Shown: one piece after another, positions 24,944-32,527 of the stretch
Numbering within the stretch: the first letter of the stretch is position 1
Layout: the number at the start of each line of letters is the position of its first letter
NCBI GenBank assembly: GCA_037446395.1
Contig: JBBIIP010000002.1
Span: 1 to 64,000, forward strand
Reading direction: 5' to 3'
Length of the DNA stretch: 64,000 nt
Source: JAAYJT01 sp037446395
Lineage (GTDB): Bacteria > Bacteroidota > Bacteroidia > Bacteroidales > JAAYJT01
Program-made: the position numbers and the translations under genes
The notes under the pieces: model-generated
Database searches by the model: none
What the model was told of the DNA's origin: nothing
What the model saw: the letters and a program-made list of their open reading frames with translations, nothing else

Positions 24944-25975
24944 ATGGAAGAAAAGGCAAATATCCTGGTAATCTACACCGGTGGAACAATCGGAATGGTA
25001 ATGGACAAAGAGAGCGGAACCTTGAAACCGTTCGATTTCAAGCAGGTATATAAGAACATACCCATTCTTGAAAATTTTAATTGTTGCATTGAGGTGCACA
25101 GTTTTAAACCGCTGATTGACTCTTCTAATGTGAACCCTGCTTTTTGGGTTACGCTTGCCGAAGTGATCACGCAGAACTATGAAAAATATGATGGATTTGT
25201 GGTTCTGCATGGCACCGATACCATGGCCTATTCGGCTTCGGTGCTGAGCTTCATGCTCGAAAACCTTAACAAGCCGGTCGTTTTCACAGGGTCACAATTG
25301 CCTATGGGAGTGATCCGAACCGACGGGCGGGAAAATTTTATCAATGCCATTGAAATTGCCTCAGCCAAAATTGAAAACACACCCATTGTGCCGGAGGTGA
25401 CCATTTATTTCGAAAACAAATTGTTCAGAGGAAACCGAACCAATAAATTTAATGCCGAAAATTTTAACGCATTTGTTTCGGGCAATTTCCCGCCATTGGC
25501 TGAGGTAGGGGTTCACATACGCTATCATCATCACAACATACTAAAGCCCAATTTCAAACGACTAAAAACCCACACCTGCCTCGATCCAAATGTGGCGCTG
25601 CTAAAATTATTTCCGGGAATTTCAGAGCCAGTCGTAGGCGCAATGCTCAACATCCCCGGCCTTAAAGCGCTTATTCTCGAAACTTACGGATCGGGCAATG
25701 CTCCCACAGACGCATGGTTTATCAGCATTTTGGAAGACGCCATCAAACACAAAGGCATCACTGTTTTCAACGTTACCCAATGCAAAGGTGGCTCGGTTGA
25801 AATCGGCAAATACGAAACAAGTGTTAATTTGGGCAGAATAGGGGTTATTGGGGGCTATGATATCACCACCGAATCAGCCATTGCCAAAACAATGTATCTT
25901 TTAGGGCTCGATTTACCGAAAGACGAATTTCAACGCTTATTGCAGGTGCCCCTGAGGGGAGAGATGAGTATCTAA
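24944..25975 (+). CDS. ansA: Type I (cytoplasmic) L-asparaginase
   Basis: A 343-residue asparaginase with no signal peptide, hydrolysing asparagine to aspartate and ammonia. The nucleophile threonine is Thr15 (or Thr12) in YTGGTIG, and the second catalytic block is HGTDTMAYSAS with Thr91-Asp92. FTGSQLPMGVIRTDGREN is the standard substrate/allosteric region. The start two bases after tatD and absence of an exported leader favour the cytoplasmic type. It adds to an amino-acid-degrading profile. Confidence 0.93.
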   Translation: MEEKANILVIYTGGTIGMVMDKESGTLKPFDFKQVYKNIPILENFNCCIEVHSFKPLIDSSNVNPAFWVTLAEVITQNYEKYDGFVVLHGTDTMAYSASVLSFMLENLNKPVVFTGSQLPMGVIRTDGRENFINAIEIASAKIENTPIVPEVTIYFENKLFRGNRTNKFNAENFNAFVSGNFPPLAEVGVHIRYHHHNILKPNFKRLKTHTCLDPNVALLKLFPGISEPVVGAMLNIPGLKALILETYGSGNAPTDAWFISILEDAIKHKGITVFNVTQCKGGSVEIGKYETSVNLGRIGVIGGYDITTESAIAKTMYLLGLDLPKDEFQRLLQVPLRGEMSI

Positions 25976-26092
25976 ATCAAGATAACCTGAAGCAGTATAA
26001 TTAAATTAATAAAACGCTAAACATTCGTATTGTTATATTTTTTTTTAATTTAGCTGCCCAAAAGAAATGGGATTGTCCTCAATTGCTTCAAT

Positions 26093-26180
26093 GGAGAGAT
26101 GGCCGAGCGGTCTAAGGCGCACGCCTGGAAAGTGTGTATACTCCAAAAGGGTATCGAGGGTTCGAATCCCTCTCTCTCCG
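26093..26180 (+). tRNA. tRNA-Ser (GGA)
   Basis: An 88-base type II tRNA. The acceptor GGAGAGA pairs with TCTCTCC, the anticodon loop CTGGAAA gives GGA (reads UCC/UCU), there is a long variable arm (GTGTATACTCCAAAAGGGTATC region), a T arm GAGGGTTCGAATCCCTC, and discriminator G73 as expected for serine. No encoded CCA. Confidence 0.95.
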
Positions 26181-26237
26181 CAAATATTGTTCTCATATTT
26201 TTAACCAAAAGAGTATCAAAATCAATTGCAATCTACT

Positions 26238-27044
26238 ATGAAAAAATTAATTGCTTTGTTAACAGTAGCAGGAATGCTCATGATTGGAATCGCTGCCATC
26301 GTTCACGCTCAGGAAGCCACTCAGGCAGGCCAACAAACTGAAACCCAAACACAGGTTGAACCACCTCAGCCGGTCCAAACCCTTACTCCGCCTTCTACCG
26401 AGGGAAAAACCTTTCACCAGGTATTGAAAGAAAAATTTATTGAAGGTAGCCCGGGCTTTATGGCAATTGTGTTGCTTACGCTGATTTTTGGCCTTGCACT
26501 GGCAATCGAACGTATCATATACTTAAACCTATCTACCACCAACACACGCAAACTCCTCAACAGTGTTGAAGCTGCCCTGAAAACCGGTGGCCTTGAAGCA
26601 GCTAAAAATATCTGCAAAAACACCCGAGGCCCGGTTGCAAGCATCTTCTATCAGGGGCTTGACCGCTACAACGAAGGCCTGGATATCGTTGAGAAATCGA
26701 TCGTGTCTTATGGCAGTGTGCTTATGGGGCGTCTCGAAAAAGGCCTGTCATGGATTTCGCTATTTATTGCCCTGGCTCCCATGCTCGGATTTTTGGGAAC
26801 AGTAATCGGTATGGTTGGTGCATTTGATGCCATTGCCGCTGCTGGCGATATTTCTCCAACCATTGTTGCCTCCGGTATTAAAGTTGCTCTTTTAACAACA
26901 GTGTTCGGGCTGATCGTTGCCATCATCCTACAGATTTTCTACAACTACATTCTCTCGAAAATCGACAGCCTGGTGAACGACATGGAAGACAGCACCATTT
27001 CATTCATCGAAATCCTCGTTAAAAACGACCTTAAAACCAAATAA
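26238..27044 (+). CDS. exbB: MotA/TolQ/ExbB proton-channel family protein
   Basis: A 268-residue channel subunit that uses the proton motive force with ExbD to energise TonB- or Tol-type transport. The start is the ATG at 26238; an in-frame TTG lies four codons earlier. An N-terminal signal-like helix (to about 26) and a Gln/Thr/Pro-rich stretch precede three membrane helices (about 70-92, 165-190, 215-240), with the family signature LFIALAPMLGFLGTVIGMVGAF. It begins an operon with a four-helix protein and two ExbD proteins. No TonB gene is present in the window. Confidence 0.92.
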   Translation: MKKLIALLTVAGMLMIGIAAIVHAQEATQAGQQTETQTQVEPPQPVQTLTPPSTEGKTFHQVLKEKFIEGSPGFMAIVLLTLIFGLALAIERIIYLNLSTTNTRKLLNSVEAALKTGGLEAAKNICKNTRGPVASIFYQGLDRYNEGLDIVEKSIVSYGSVLMGRLEKGLSWISLFIALAPMLGFLGTVIGMVGAFDAIAAAGDISPTIVASGIKVALLTTVFGLIVAIILQIFYNYILSKIDSLVNDMEDSTISFIEILVKNDLKTK

Positions 27045-27056
27045 TCCACCCGTACA

Positions 27057-27515
27057 ATGGAAAAAAATATTATCGTCAGGATATTCAAAATAATCTCGAT
27101 AATCATTATCCTTGCTGGTGTTGTTTTTGTTACACTTACATGGGCAAACAGCGACAAAGCATTTAATGAAAATCTCGGATTACAGAATATGATCCTTAAT
27201 CCTTTCTTTGCTGTGGGATATATTGCCTTAGGCCTATGCCTGTTGCTTGCATTGCTTTTTCCAATCCTCAACGTTTTAAGTAACCCCAAAAAACTTGTTA
27301 AAGCGTTGATCGGGCTTGCCGTGATTATTGGGCTGGGATTTCTCATCTACTCATTATCTACGAACGAAATCAGCGCAATACAACTGCAGGAGTATAATAT
27401 TACCGAAAGCACCTCACGCCAGATAGGCGCTGCACTCTTAGGCACCTATGCCATTGGGGCAGTGGCAATTCTTGTGATTTTTTATGCTGAAATATCTTCA
27501 TTTTTTAAGAAATAA
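27057..27515 (+). CDS. Four-helix membrane protein of the exb operon, function unknown
   Basis: A 152-residue protein with about four hydrophobic segments (8-28, 47-70, 78-98, 120-145) and little else. I do not recognise a catalytic motif. It lies 12 bases after exbB and 12 before exbD on the same strand, so it is very probably part of the energiser operon. Such a membrane protein between exbB and exbD is seen in many Bacteroidota; a specific role has not been assigned to my knowledge. Confidence 0.65.
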   Translation: MEKNIIVRIFKIISIIIILAGVVFVTLTWANSDKAFNENLGLQNMILNPFFAVGYIALGLCLLLALLFPILNVLSNPKKLVKALIGLAVIIGLGFLIYSLSTNEISAIQLQEYNITESTSRQIGAALLGTYAIGAVAILVIFYAEISSFFKK

Positions 27516-27527
27516 TCCGTAGAAATA

Positions 27528-28100
27528 ATGGCGAGACCAGTAAATGAAATCAATGCCGGTTCGATGGCTGATATCGCCTTCCTTTTGCTGATATTCTTCC
27601 TTGTTACCACAACAATGGACGTTGACTCCGGGATCATCCGCAGGTTGCCACCTCCTCCGGACCCCACCGTTAAACCACCGGATATCAAAGAAAGGAATGT
27701 GATCAATGTGTTGGTGAACAGTCGGGATGCTTTGTTGGTTGAAAGACAACAAGGCGATGTGAAAACACTCCGCAGACAAATTTTTGACATCATTGCCAAT
27801 GTTAACAATCGTGAGGACTGGCCCGAAAAGCGCCTCGAGAATATTGAACATCTCGGAGAAGTGTGGGTTTCGAAAGGAATCGTGTCGTTGAAAAACGACC
27901 GAGGGACTTCCTACAATATGTATATCCAGGTGCAAAACGAGTTGACGTCGGCTTTCAACGACTTGCGAAACCAATTGTCAAATGAAAAATTTGGCCTACG
28001 CTACAACCAGTTGCCCAACGACCTGAAAGAGGCAGTGAATAAGGCGATCCCTATAGCAATCTCAGAGGCCGAGCCAGAAGATGTAGGAGGGAAGAAATAA
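27528..28100 (+). CDS. exbD: ExbD/TolR-family biopolymer transport protein (longer paralogue)
   Basis: A 190-residue ExbD. One N-terminal membrane helix carries the family pattern INAGSMADIAFLLLIFFLV, including the conserved Asp that conducts protons. A proline-rich RRLPPPPDP segment follows, then a periplasmic domain with an unusual insertion (about 70-150, rich in charged and polar residues). It overlaps the next exbD by one base (TAATG), implying translational coupling. The family partner is ExbB. Confidence 0.9.
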   Translation: MARPVNEINAGSMADIAFLLLIFFLVTTTMDVDSGIIRRLPPPPDPTVKPPDIKERNVINVLVNSRDALLVERQQGDVKTLRRQIFDIIANVNNREDWPEKRLENIEHLGEVWVSKGIVSLKNDRGTSYNMYIQVQNELTSAFNDLRNQLSNEKFGLRYNQLPNDLKEAVNKAIPIAISEAEPEDVGGKK

Positions 28101-28564
28101 TGGGAAGATTCAGAAAAAAAGGCAAAGGTAAATTGCCGGGTATTTCAACAGCATCACTGCCAGACATTATCTTTATGCTTCTCTTCTTTTTTATGGTAAC
28201 AACCGTAATGAGAGAAACCACACTCATCGTAAAAATTAGAGTTCCTGATGCTACCGAAATTCAAAAACTTGAAAGAAAATCCCTGGTTAGCTACATTTAC
28301 GTCGGCCCGCCACTTCGAAGCCAAATATATGGTACCGAATCACGCATTCAACTAAACGACAGGTTTGCGGCAATTGGCGAAATCCAGAACTTCATTGTTG
28401 CCGAACGCGAAGCCCGGGATGAAGCGGACCGCGGTCTTTTGACCACCTCCCTCAAAGTGGATCAGGAAACCAAAATGGGAATCATTACTGATATCAAACA
28501 GGAGTTGCGCAAAATCAGTGCTTTCCGTATAAACTATTCCACGCGCAAGCGAATTGAAAAATAA
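28100..28564 (+). CDS. exbD: Second ExbD/TolR-family protein
   Basis: A 154-residue paralogue that starts in the overlapping TAATG of the first exbD. The membrane helix reads ISTASLPDIIFMLLFFFMVTT with the conserved Asp. The periplasmic domain is shorter and ends in a charged tail. Two ExbD copies with one ExbB suggest a mixed ExbD ring, or alternate use for different TonB/gliding-type complexes. The terminator at 28597 closes the operon. Confidence 0.9.
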   Translation: MGRFRKKGKGKLPGISTASLPDIIFMLLFFFMVTTVMRETTLIVKIRVPDATEIQKLERKSLVSYIYVGPPLRSQIYGTESRIQLNDRFAAIGEIQNFIVAEREARDEADRGLLTTSLKVDQETKMGIITDIKQELRKISAFRINYSTRKRIEK

Positions 28565-28596
28565 TTGATTGTATTTGAAGTTTTACTTCTAAATGG

Positions 28597-28625
28597 AGCA
28601 GGGAATTAACAGCCCTGCTTTTTTT
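28597..28625 (+). terminator. Rho-independent terminator of the exb operon
   Basis: AGCAGGG (28597-28603) pairs with CCCTGCT (28613-28619) across a 9-base loop, followed by a run of Ts to 28625. It is a textbook stem-plus-U-tract 33 bases after the second exbD stop. Confidence 0.9.
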
Positions 28626-28733
28626 ATTCACGGCACACCATTCTAATCCCGAAACACTACACCGATTCTTCTGATAATGATTGCTAAGATATGATATTGG
28701 TCGCAGGGAAAATGTTTTCCTGATCCGAGCAGA

Positions 28734-29684
28734 TCACATTTGGGATTCAGAGCCACCAGATCTGGATGAATGCTGTTTTAAATACTGGTTCAGGCTGAAG
28801 AAAAGCAGTATAACCAAAACAAAACTTCCTACAACCCAACCGGCGTTCGATGCCCGCCCGAACTCCATATAATCGGTTTCGAGAGAACCACTGCGATAGA
28901 AAAATGCGACCAATACCACAGCCACGTTATTAACGAAATGAACCAGAATTGGAACCCACAACGAAGAGGTTGCAAAAAATAAATAGCCAAAAATGACCCC
29001 TAATGCCGTGCGTGGCAGAAATCCGTAGAATTGCATATGCAAGCTGCTGAAAACAATGGCACTTATAAGAATGGCGATATGATGGTTTTTAAACCATTCT
29101 CCAAAAAGCCTTTGAAGCACTCCCCTGAAAACCATTTCTTCACCAACGGCAGGCAGCAAGGCAATCATGAAGATATTCACAATCAATCCTCCTGTGGTTT
29201 GTGTTTCTAAAAACAAAAGGGTCAGCTTTTCTGCATGATCTTCAGAATACCTCATCCACTCTTCAAGCTGATGAAGCCAAGAGGGGAATCTTAACTCCTG
29301 GTTTATTTCGAGCATCCAATGTATAAGAGGAAGGGATGAAAACAGGATAAGCGAACAAAGAAGAAAGGTTAACAGCCTTGCGCCAACATTTAGATGCAAG
29401 TAACGCATGGCATGTTTGTTGGCAAGAAAAGCAAATAACAGCGAGGGGAAAATAAAAAGCCCCAGTTGGTTGATAATCTGAAAATACCTCAGCAAACCAA
29501 TGGCCTCAGGATGATCATAATTCCCAATGATGACAAAAATCTCATCGAAACTTATTTTCCATATCAGAGAGGCCGAAATCGCAGCCAGCAGCATAAACGT
29601 CATCAGGCTTGCCAGGGCCAGCAAACAAAACAGAAGCAATTTTTTAAATGGGGAAAATTGTGAAAATAGCCCACTGAAAATCAT
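28734..29684 (-). CDS. CPBP-family intramembrane protease
   Basis: About 317 residues with eight or so hydrophobic helices. The CPBP/Abi glutamate motif GEEMVFRG is followed by SSLHMQFYG and HFVNN, the usual three active-site regions. I start at the Met giving MIFSGLFSQF (29684); an ATG 26 codons upstream is possible. These enzymes include CAAX-type and bacteriocin-immunity-type proteases, mostly of unknown substrate in Bacteroidota. It faces the exb operon and is divergent from ssb. Confidence 0.85.
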   Translation of the reverse strand: MIFSGLFSQFSPFKKLLLFCLLALASLMTFMLLAAISASLIWKISFDEIFVIIGNYDHPEAIGLLRYFQIINQLGLFIFPSLLFAFLANKHAMRYLHLNVGARLLTFLLCSLILFSSLPLIHWMLEINQELRFPSWLHQLEEWMRYSEDHAEKLTLLFLETQTTGGLIVNIFMIALLPAVGEEMVFRGVLQRLFGEWFKNHHIAILISAIVFSSLHMQFYGFLPRTALGVIFGYLFFATSSLWVPILVHFVNNVAVVLVAFFYRSGSLETDYMEFGRASNAGWVVGSFVLVILLFFSLNQYLKQHSSRSGGSESQM

Positions 29685-29824
29685 AATCAACTTAGCAAAT
29701 CCGAGGTGTAAAATTAGTGTTTTGAGTCGGATTTGAAACATTAATACGCTTGGGCGCATCATAGTAGGAATAATTGAGTCGAGGATATATTTTTTCCGGC
29801 CATCTCATAAAGAACATTATTTGT

Positions 29825-29832
29825 TATTTTTG
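29825..29832 (+). promoter_or_regulatory. Promoter -7 element for ssb
   Basis: TATTTTTG, an exact TAnnTTTG, 43 bases before the ssb ATG. Confidence 0.5.
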
Positions 29833-29875
29833 CTAAAGGAATTATCTAAATAGGCAAATCGTTAAATCCAAAAAT

Positions 29876-30298
29876 ATGGCCGGAATAAACAAAGCGATCC
29901 TGATCGGAAATCTCGGGAAAGACCCCGAAATACGCACCCTTGAAGGAGGGGCAAAAGTTGCAACATTTTCTTTGGCAACAACAGAATCTTATAAAGGCAA
30001 AGATGGCAATCGCGTTGATCAAACCGAATGGCATAACATCGTTTTATGGCGCGGACTTGCAGAGATTGCCGAAAAATATTTACGCAAAGGCAGCCCGGTC
30101 TATATCGAAGGCCGCATAACCAACCGTGCATGGACTGACAAAGACGGGGTCAAACGATACACCACCGAAATCGTGGGGGTGAATATGACCATGTTGGGAG
30201 GTCAAAAGCGTGATGACGCCTACACCCCCCCGGGCATTGAAGATATACCCATGGTTGACTCTGCCTCGTCCCCAATTGATGACGGCTTGCCTTTTTAG
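29876..30298 (+). CDS. ssb: Single-stranded DNA-binding protein
   Basis: A 140-residue SSB. The OB fold spans about 1-108 (INKAILIGNLGKDPEIR, FSLATTESY, WHNIVLWRGLAE, YIEGRI). A short flexible linker and the acidic tip DDGLPF follow, matching the SSB C-terminal peptide that recruits repair and replication proteins. It is followed by gldE and gldD, a gene order known from Flavobacterium. A separate promoter-like element precedes gldE. Confidence 0.96.
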   Translation: MAGINKAILIGNLGKDPEIRTLEGGAKVATFSLATTESYKGKDGNRVDQTEWHNIVLWRGLAEIAEKYLRKGSPVYIEGRITNRAWTDKDGVKRYTTEIVGVNMTMLGGQKRDDAYTPPGIEDIPMVDSASSPIDDGLPF

Positions 30299-30346
30299 CC
30301 TCCAGGTGAACGTAAACACCCTGACGCATTGTTAATGCCCCGGCTA

Positions 30347-30377
30347 TTTGAAAGTCGGTTGCAGTTTCATATTTTTG
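30347..30377 (+). promoter_or_regulatory. Bacteroidota promoter (-33 and -7) for gldE
   Basis: TTTG at 30347-30350 and TATTTTTG at 30370-30377, separated by 19 bases, match the Bacteroidota consensus TTTG-N19-TAnnTTTG closely. It lies 36 bases before the gldE start. Confidence 0.65.
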
Positions 30378-30413
30378 CACACAGATTTTAGTGTATAATC
30401 AAAAATCTTTGCT

Positions 30414-31766
30414 TTGCAAGAGATTGATGTTGAGTTTTTCAATTGGCTAATCTGCCAAATTCCCACAATTTTGCTTAAGCCCATAAGTCTTGAATTTGTG
30501 TTGATGATTATTGGCTTGCTATTATTGCTGTTTCTGTCGGCCTTGATTTCAGGAGCTGAAGTAGCGTTTTTCTCACTTACACCACATCAGATTCATGAAT
30601 TAAGAGAGAACCTGAGCAGGCGCAATACAGCCATTTTGAATTTAATAGAAACGCCAAAAAAACTATTGGCAACCATCCTGATTGCAAATAATTTCGTAAA
30701 TGTTTCAATTGTAATCATTTTTACAATCATTGGCCTTCATTGGATTAGTCTTCCCGTATCGCCTGTGCTTTCGTTCATTTTTCAGGTAATCATTGTAACT
30801 GCACTTATCCTGCTTCTTGGCGAAATTGTTCCCAAGGTGCTGGCTTCCAATATTACCCTGCATTATGCACGTCAGGTGGCACCGCTAATGGAGCTCATTT
30901 CAGCAATCTTTTCGCCGTTGGCAATCATTTTGGTGCGGTCAACATCGTTCATTGATAAACGCATTGCCCGAAAAGGCCATGACATCAGCCTGAGCGAACT
31001 TAGCCATGCAATTGACATTACATCAGGCAAATCTACACCCGGCGATGAAAAAATGATTTTAAAAGGAATTGTCAGGTTTGGAAATATTGATGTTAAAGAA
31101 ATTATGAAACCCAGGATAGATGTATCCGCAATTGATATTAATACCCCGTTTGATGAGTTGCTAAGATTTATTCTTGATTCGGGTTATTCCCGCATCCCTG
31201 CCTATGAAGAGTCATTCGATAAAATTATTGGAATACTATATATAAAAGACTTGCTTCCACACCTGAATCAACCAAAATCCTTTGAATGGAGCAACCTATT
31301 GCGGCAGGCATTTTTTGTGCCCGAAAACAAAAAGATTAATGACCTGATGCAGGAATTCAGATTAAGAAAAATTCACATGGCCATTGTGGTTGACGAATAT
31401 GGAGGCACTTCAGGAATTGTGACATTCGAAGACATCATTGAAGAAATTGTCGGGGAAATTAATGACGAATTTGATATTGAAAGCGAAAATTTTATCTATA
31501 CGAAAATTGACAACCACAATTATGTTTTTGAGGGAAAAACACTGCTCAACGACTTTTGCAAAATAATTGGGATAGAGGATAAAATTTTTATGCAGGTGAA
31601 GGGAGAGTCGGATACCCTGGCTGGATTACTACTTGAGTTGATGGGAAAGATACCCGAAAAAGATGAGAGCATCATCTTTAATGAGTTCATTTTTAGGGTT
31701 GACGCCGTAGACAAAAGAAGAATAAAGCGAATCCGGGTAACCATTACACAATCTGAAATGCAATAA
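30414..31766 (+). CDS. gldE: GldE, TlyC/CorC-like gliding-motility protein
   Basis: A 450-residue protein: an N-terminal CNNM/DUF21 membrane domain (about 25-190) with SALISGAEVAFFSLTP, a pair of CBS domains (about 215-330: MKPRIDVSAID, VVDEYGGTSGIVTFEDIIEEIVGE), and a C-terminal CorC_HlyC domain (to about 445). The start is a TTG at 30414, since no ATG precedes the first helix. The GldE assignment rests on position between ssb and gldD, as in Flavobacterium johnsoniae, and on matching architecture. A general metal-transport CorC homologue is the alternative. Confidence 0.85.
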   Translation: MQEIDVEFFNWLICQIPTILLKPISLEFVLMIIGLLLLLFLSALISGAEVAFFSLTPHQIHELRENLSRRNTAILNLIETPKKLLATILIANNFVNVSIVIIFTIIGLHWISLPVSPVLSFIFQVIIVTALILLLGEIVPKVLASNITLHYARQVAPLMELISAIFSPLAIILVRSTSFIDKRIARKGHDISLSELSHAIDITSGKSTPGDEKMILKGIVRFGNIDVKEIMKPRIDVSAIDINTPFDELLRFILDSGYSRIPAYEESFDKIIGILYIKDLLPHLNQPKSFEWSNLLRQAFFVPENKKINDLMQEFRLRKIHMAIVVDEYGGTSGIVTFEDIIEEIVGEINDEFDIESENFIYTKIDNHNYVFEGKTLLNDFCKIIGIEDKIFMQVKGESDTLAGLLLELMGKIPEKDESIIFNEFIFRVDAVDKRRIKRIRVTITQSEMQ

Positions 31767-31796
31767 GAGCGTTTGCCAGATGAATCATCGCTTGAA

Positions 31797-32393
31797 ATGA
31801 AAAAGCACATAAAATGGGCTCTGTCAACAATCATTCACGGTGGCTTGCTTTTCATATTGCTTATCAGCGCCTGCAATAATAGCCCTGCTCCGAAGCCACG
31901 TGGTTTTTTTCGAATCGCCTTGCCTGAAAAAGCCTTCAAGCCTTTTGATAATGAATACCCTTATACTTTTGAGTATCCGGTCTATGGGGTTGTGATGCCA
32001 AACACCAGCTCAAATAAGGAACCCTGGTGGGCCGACATTGTTTTTCCGGAGTTCAGGGCAAAAATACACCTGAGCTATAAGCCAATCAATAACAACCTTG
32101 CAAACTACCTGAACGACACACACACAATGGTTGGAAAACTTATTCCGAAAGCTACCGGCATAAGAGAAGATCTGGTGAGCGATGCAGAGAACAATGTTTA
32201 CGGAATCATATTTCATATCAGCGGCAGCGGGGTTGCATCAACGTGCCAGTTTTTTGTAACCGACAGCACAAATCATTTCCTCAGGGGGGCACTTTATTTC
32301 AACGTGATTCCGAACAACGATTCCCTCAACCCTGTCATCGAGTTTCTGAAAGAAGACATTCAACACATGATCGCCAGCCTGCGCTGGAAATGA
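31797..32393 (+). CDS. gldD: GldD, gliding-motility lipoprotein
   Basis: A 198-residue lipoprotein starting at the ATG 31797 (MKKHIKWAL). The signal peptide ends in the lipobox LISAC, with Cys26 the lipidation site. The PRGFFRIALPEKAF and YPYTFEYPVYG segments are characteristic of GldD. It lies 30 bases after gldE. GldD and GldE are needed for gliding in Flavobacterium, and GldD is also conserved in non-gliding Bacteroidota, so gliding itself is not proven. Confidence 0.9.
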   Translation: MKKHIKWALSTIIHGGLLFILLISACNNSPAPKPRGFFRIALPEKAFKPFDNEYPYTFEYPVYGVVMPNTSSNKEPWWADIVFPEFRAKIHLSYKPINNNLANYLNDTHTMVGKLIPKATGIREDLVSDAENNVYGIIFHISGSGVASTCQFFVTDSTNHFLRGALYFNVIPNNDSLNPVIEFLKEDIQHMIASLRWK

Positions 32394-32472
32394 GGCCTTT
32401 CTAAGCCCGGTTGATGCTGAACTAATTCATCTTTAGTGTGGGCTTTAGTACCCTGCTTTGTCAATAATCCAC

Positions 32473-32480
32473 TATTTTTG
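32473..32480 (+). promoter_or_regulatory. Promoter -7 element for the M14 peptidase gene
   Basis: TATTTTTG, an exact TAnnTTTG, 47 bases before the ATG at 32528. Confidence 0.5.
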
Positions 32481-32527
32481 CCTACGAGTGTTACAAAAAT
32501 GAATGGCCTTTCCTCTAACATTTTTTT

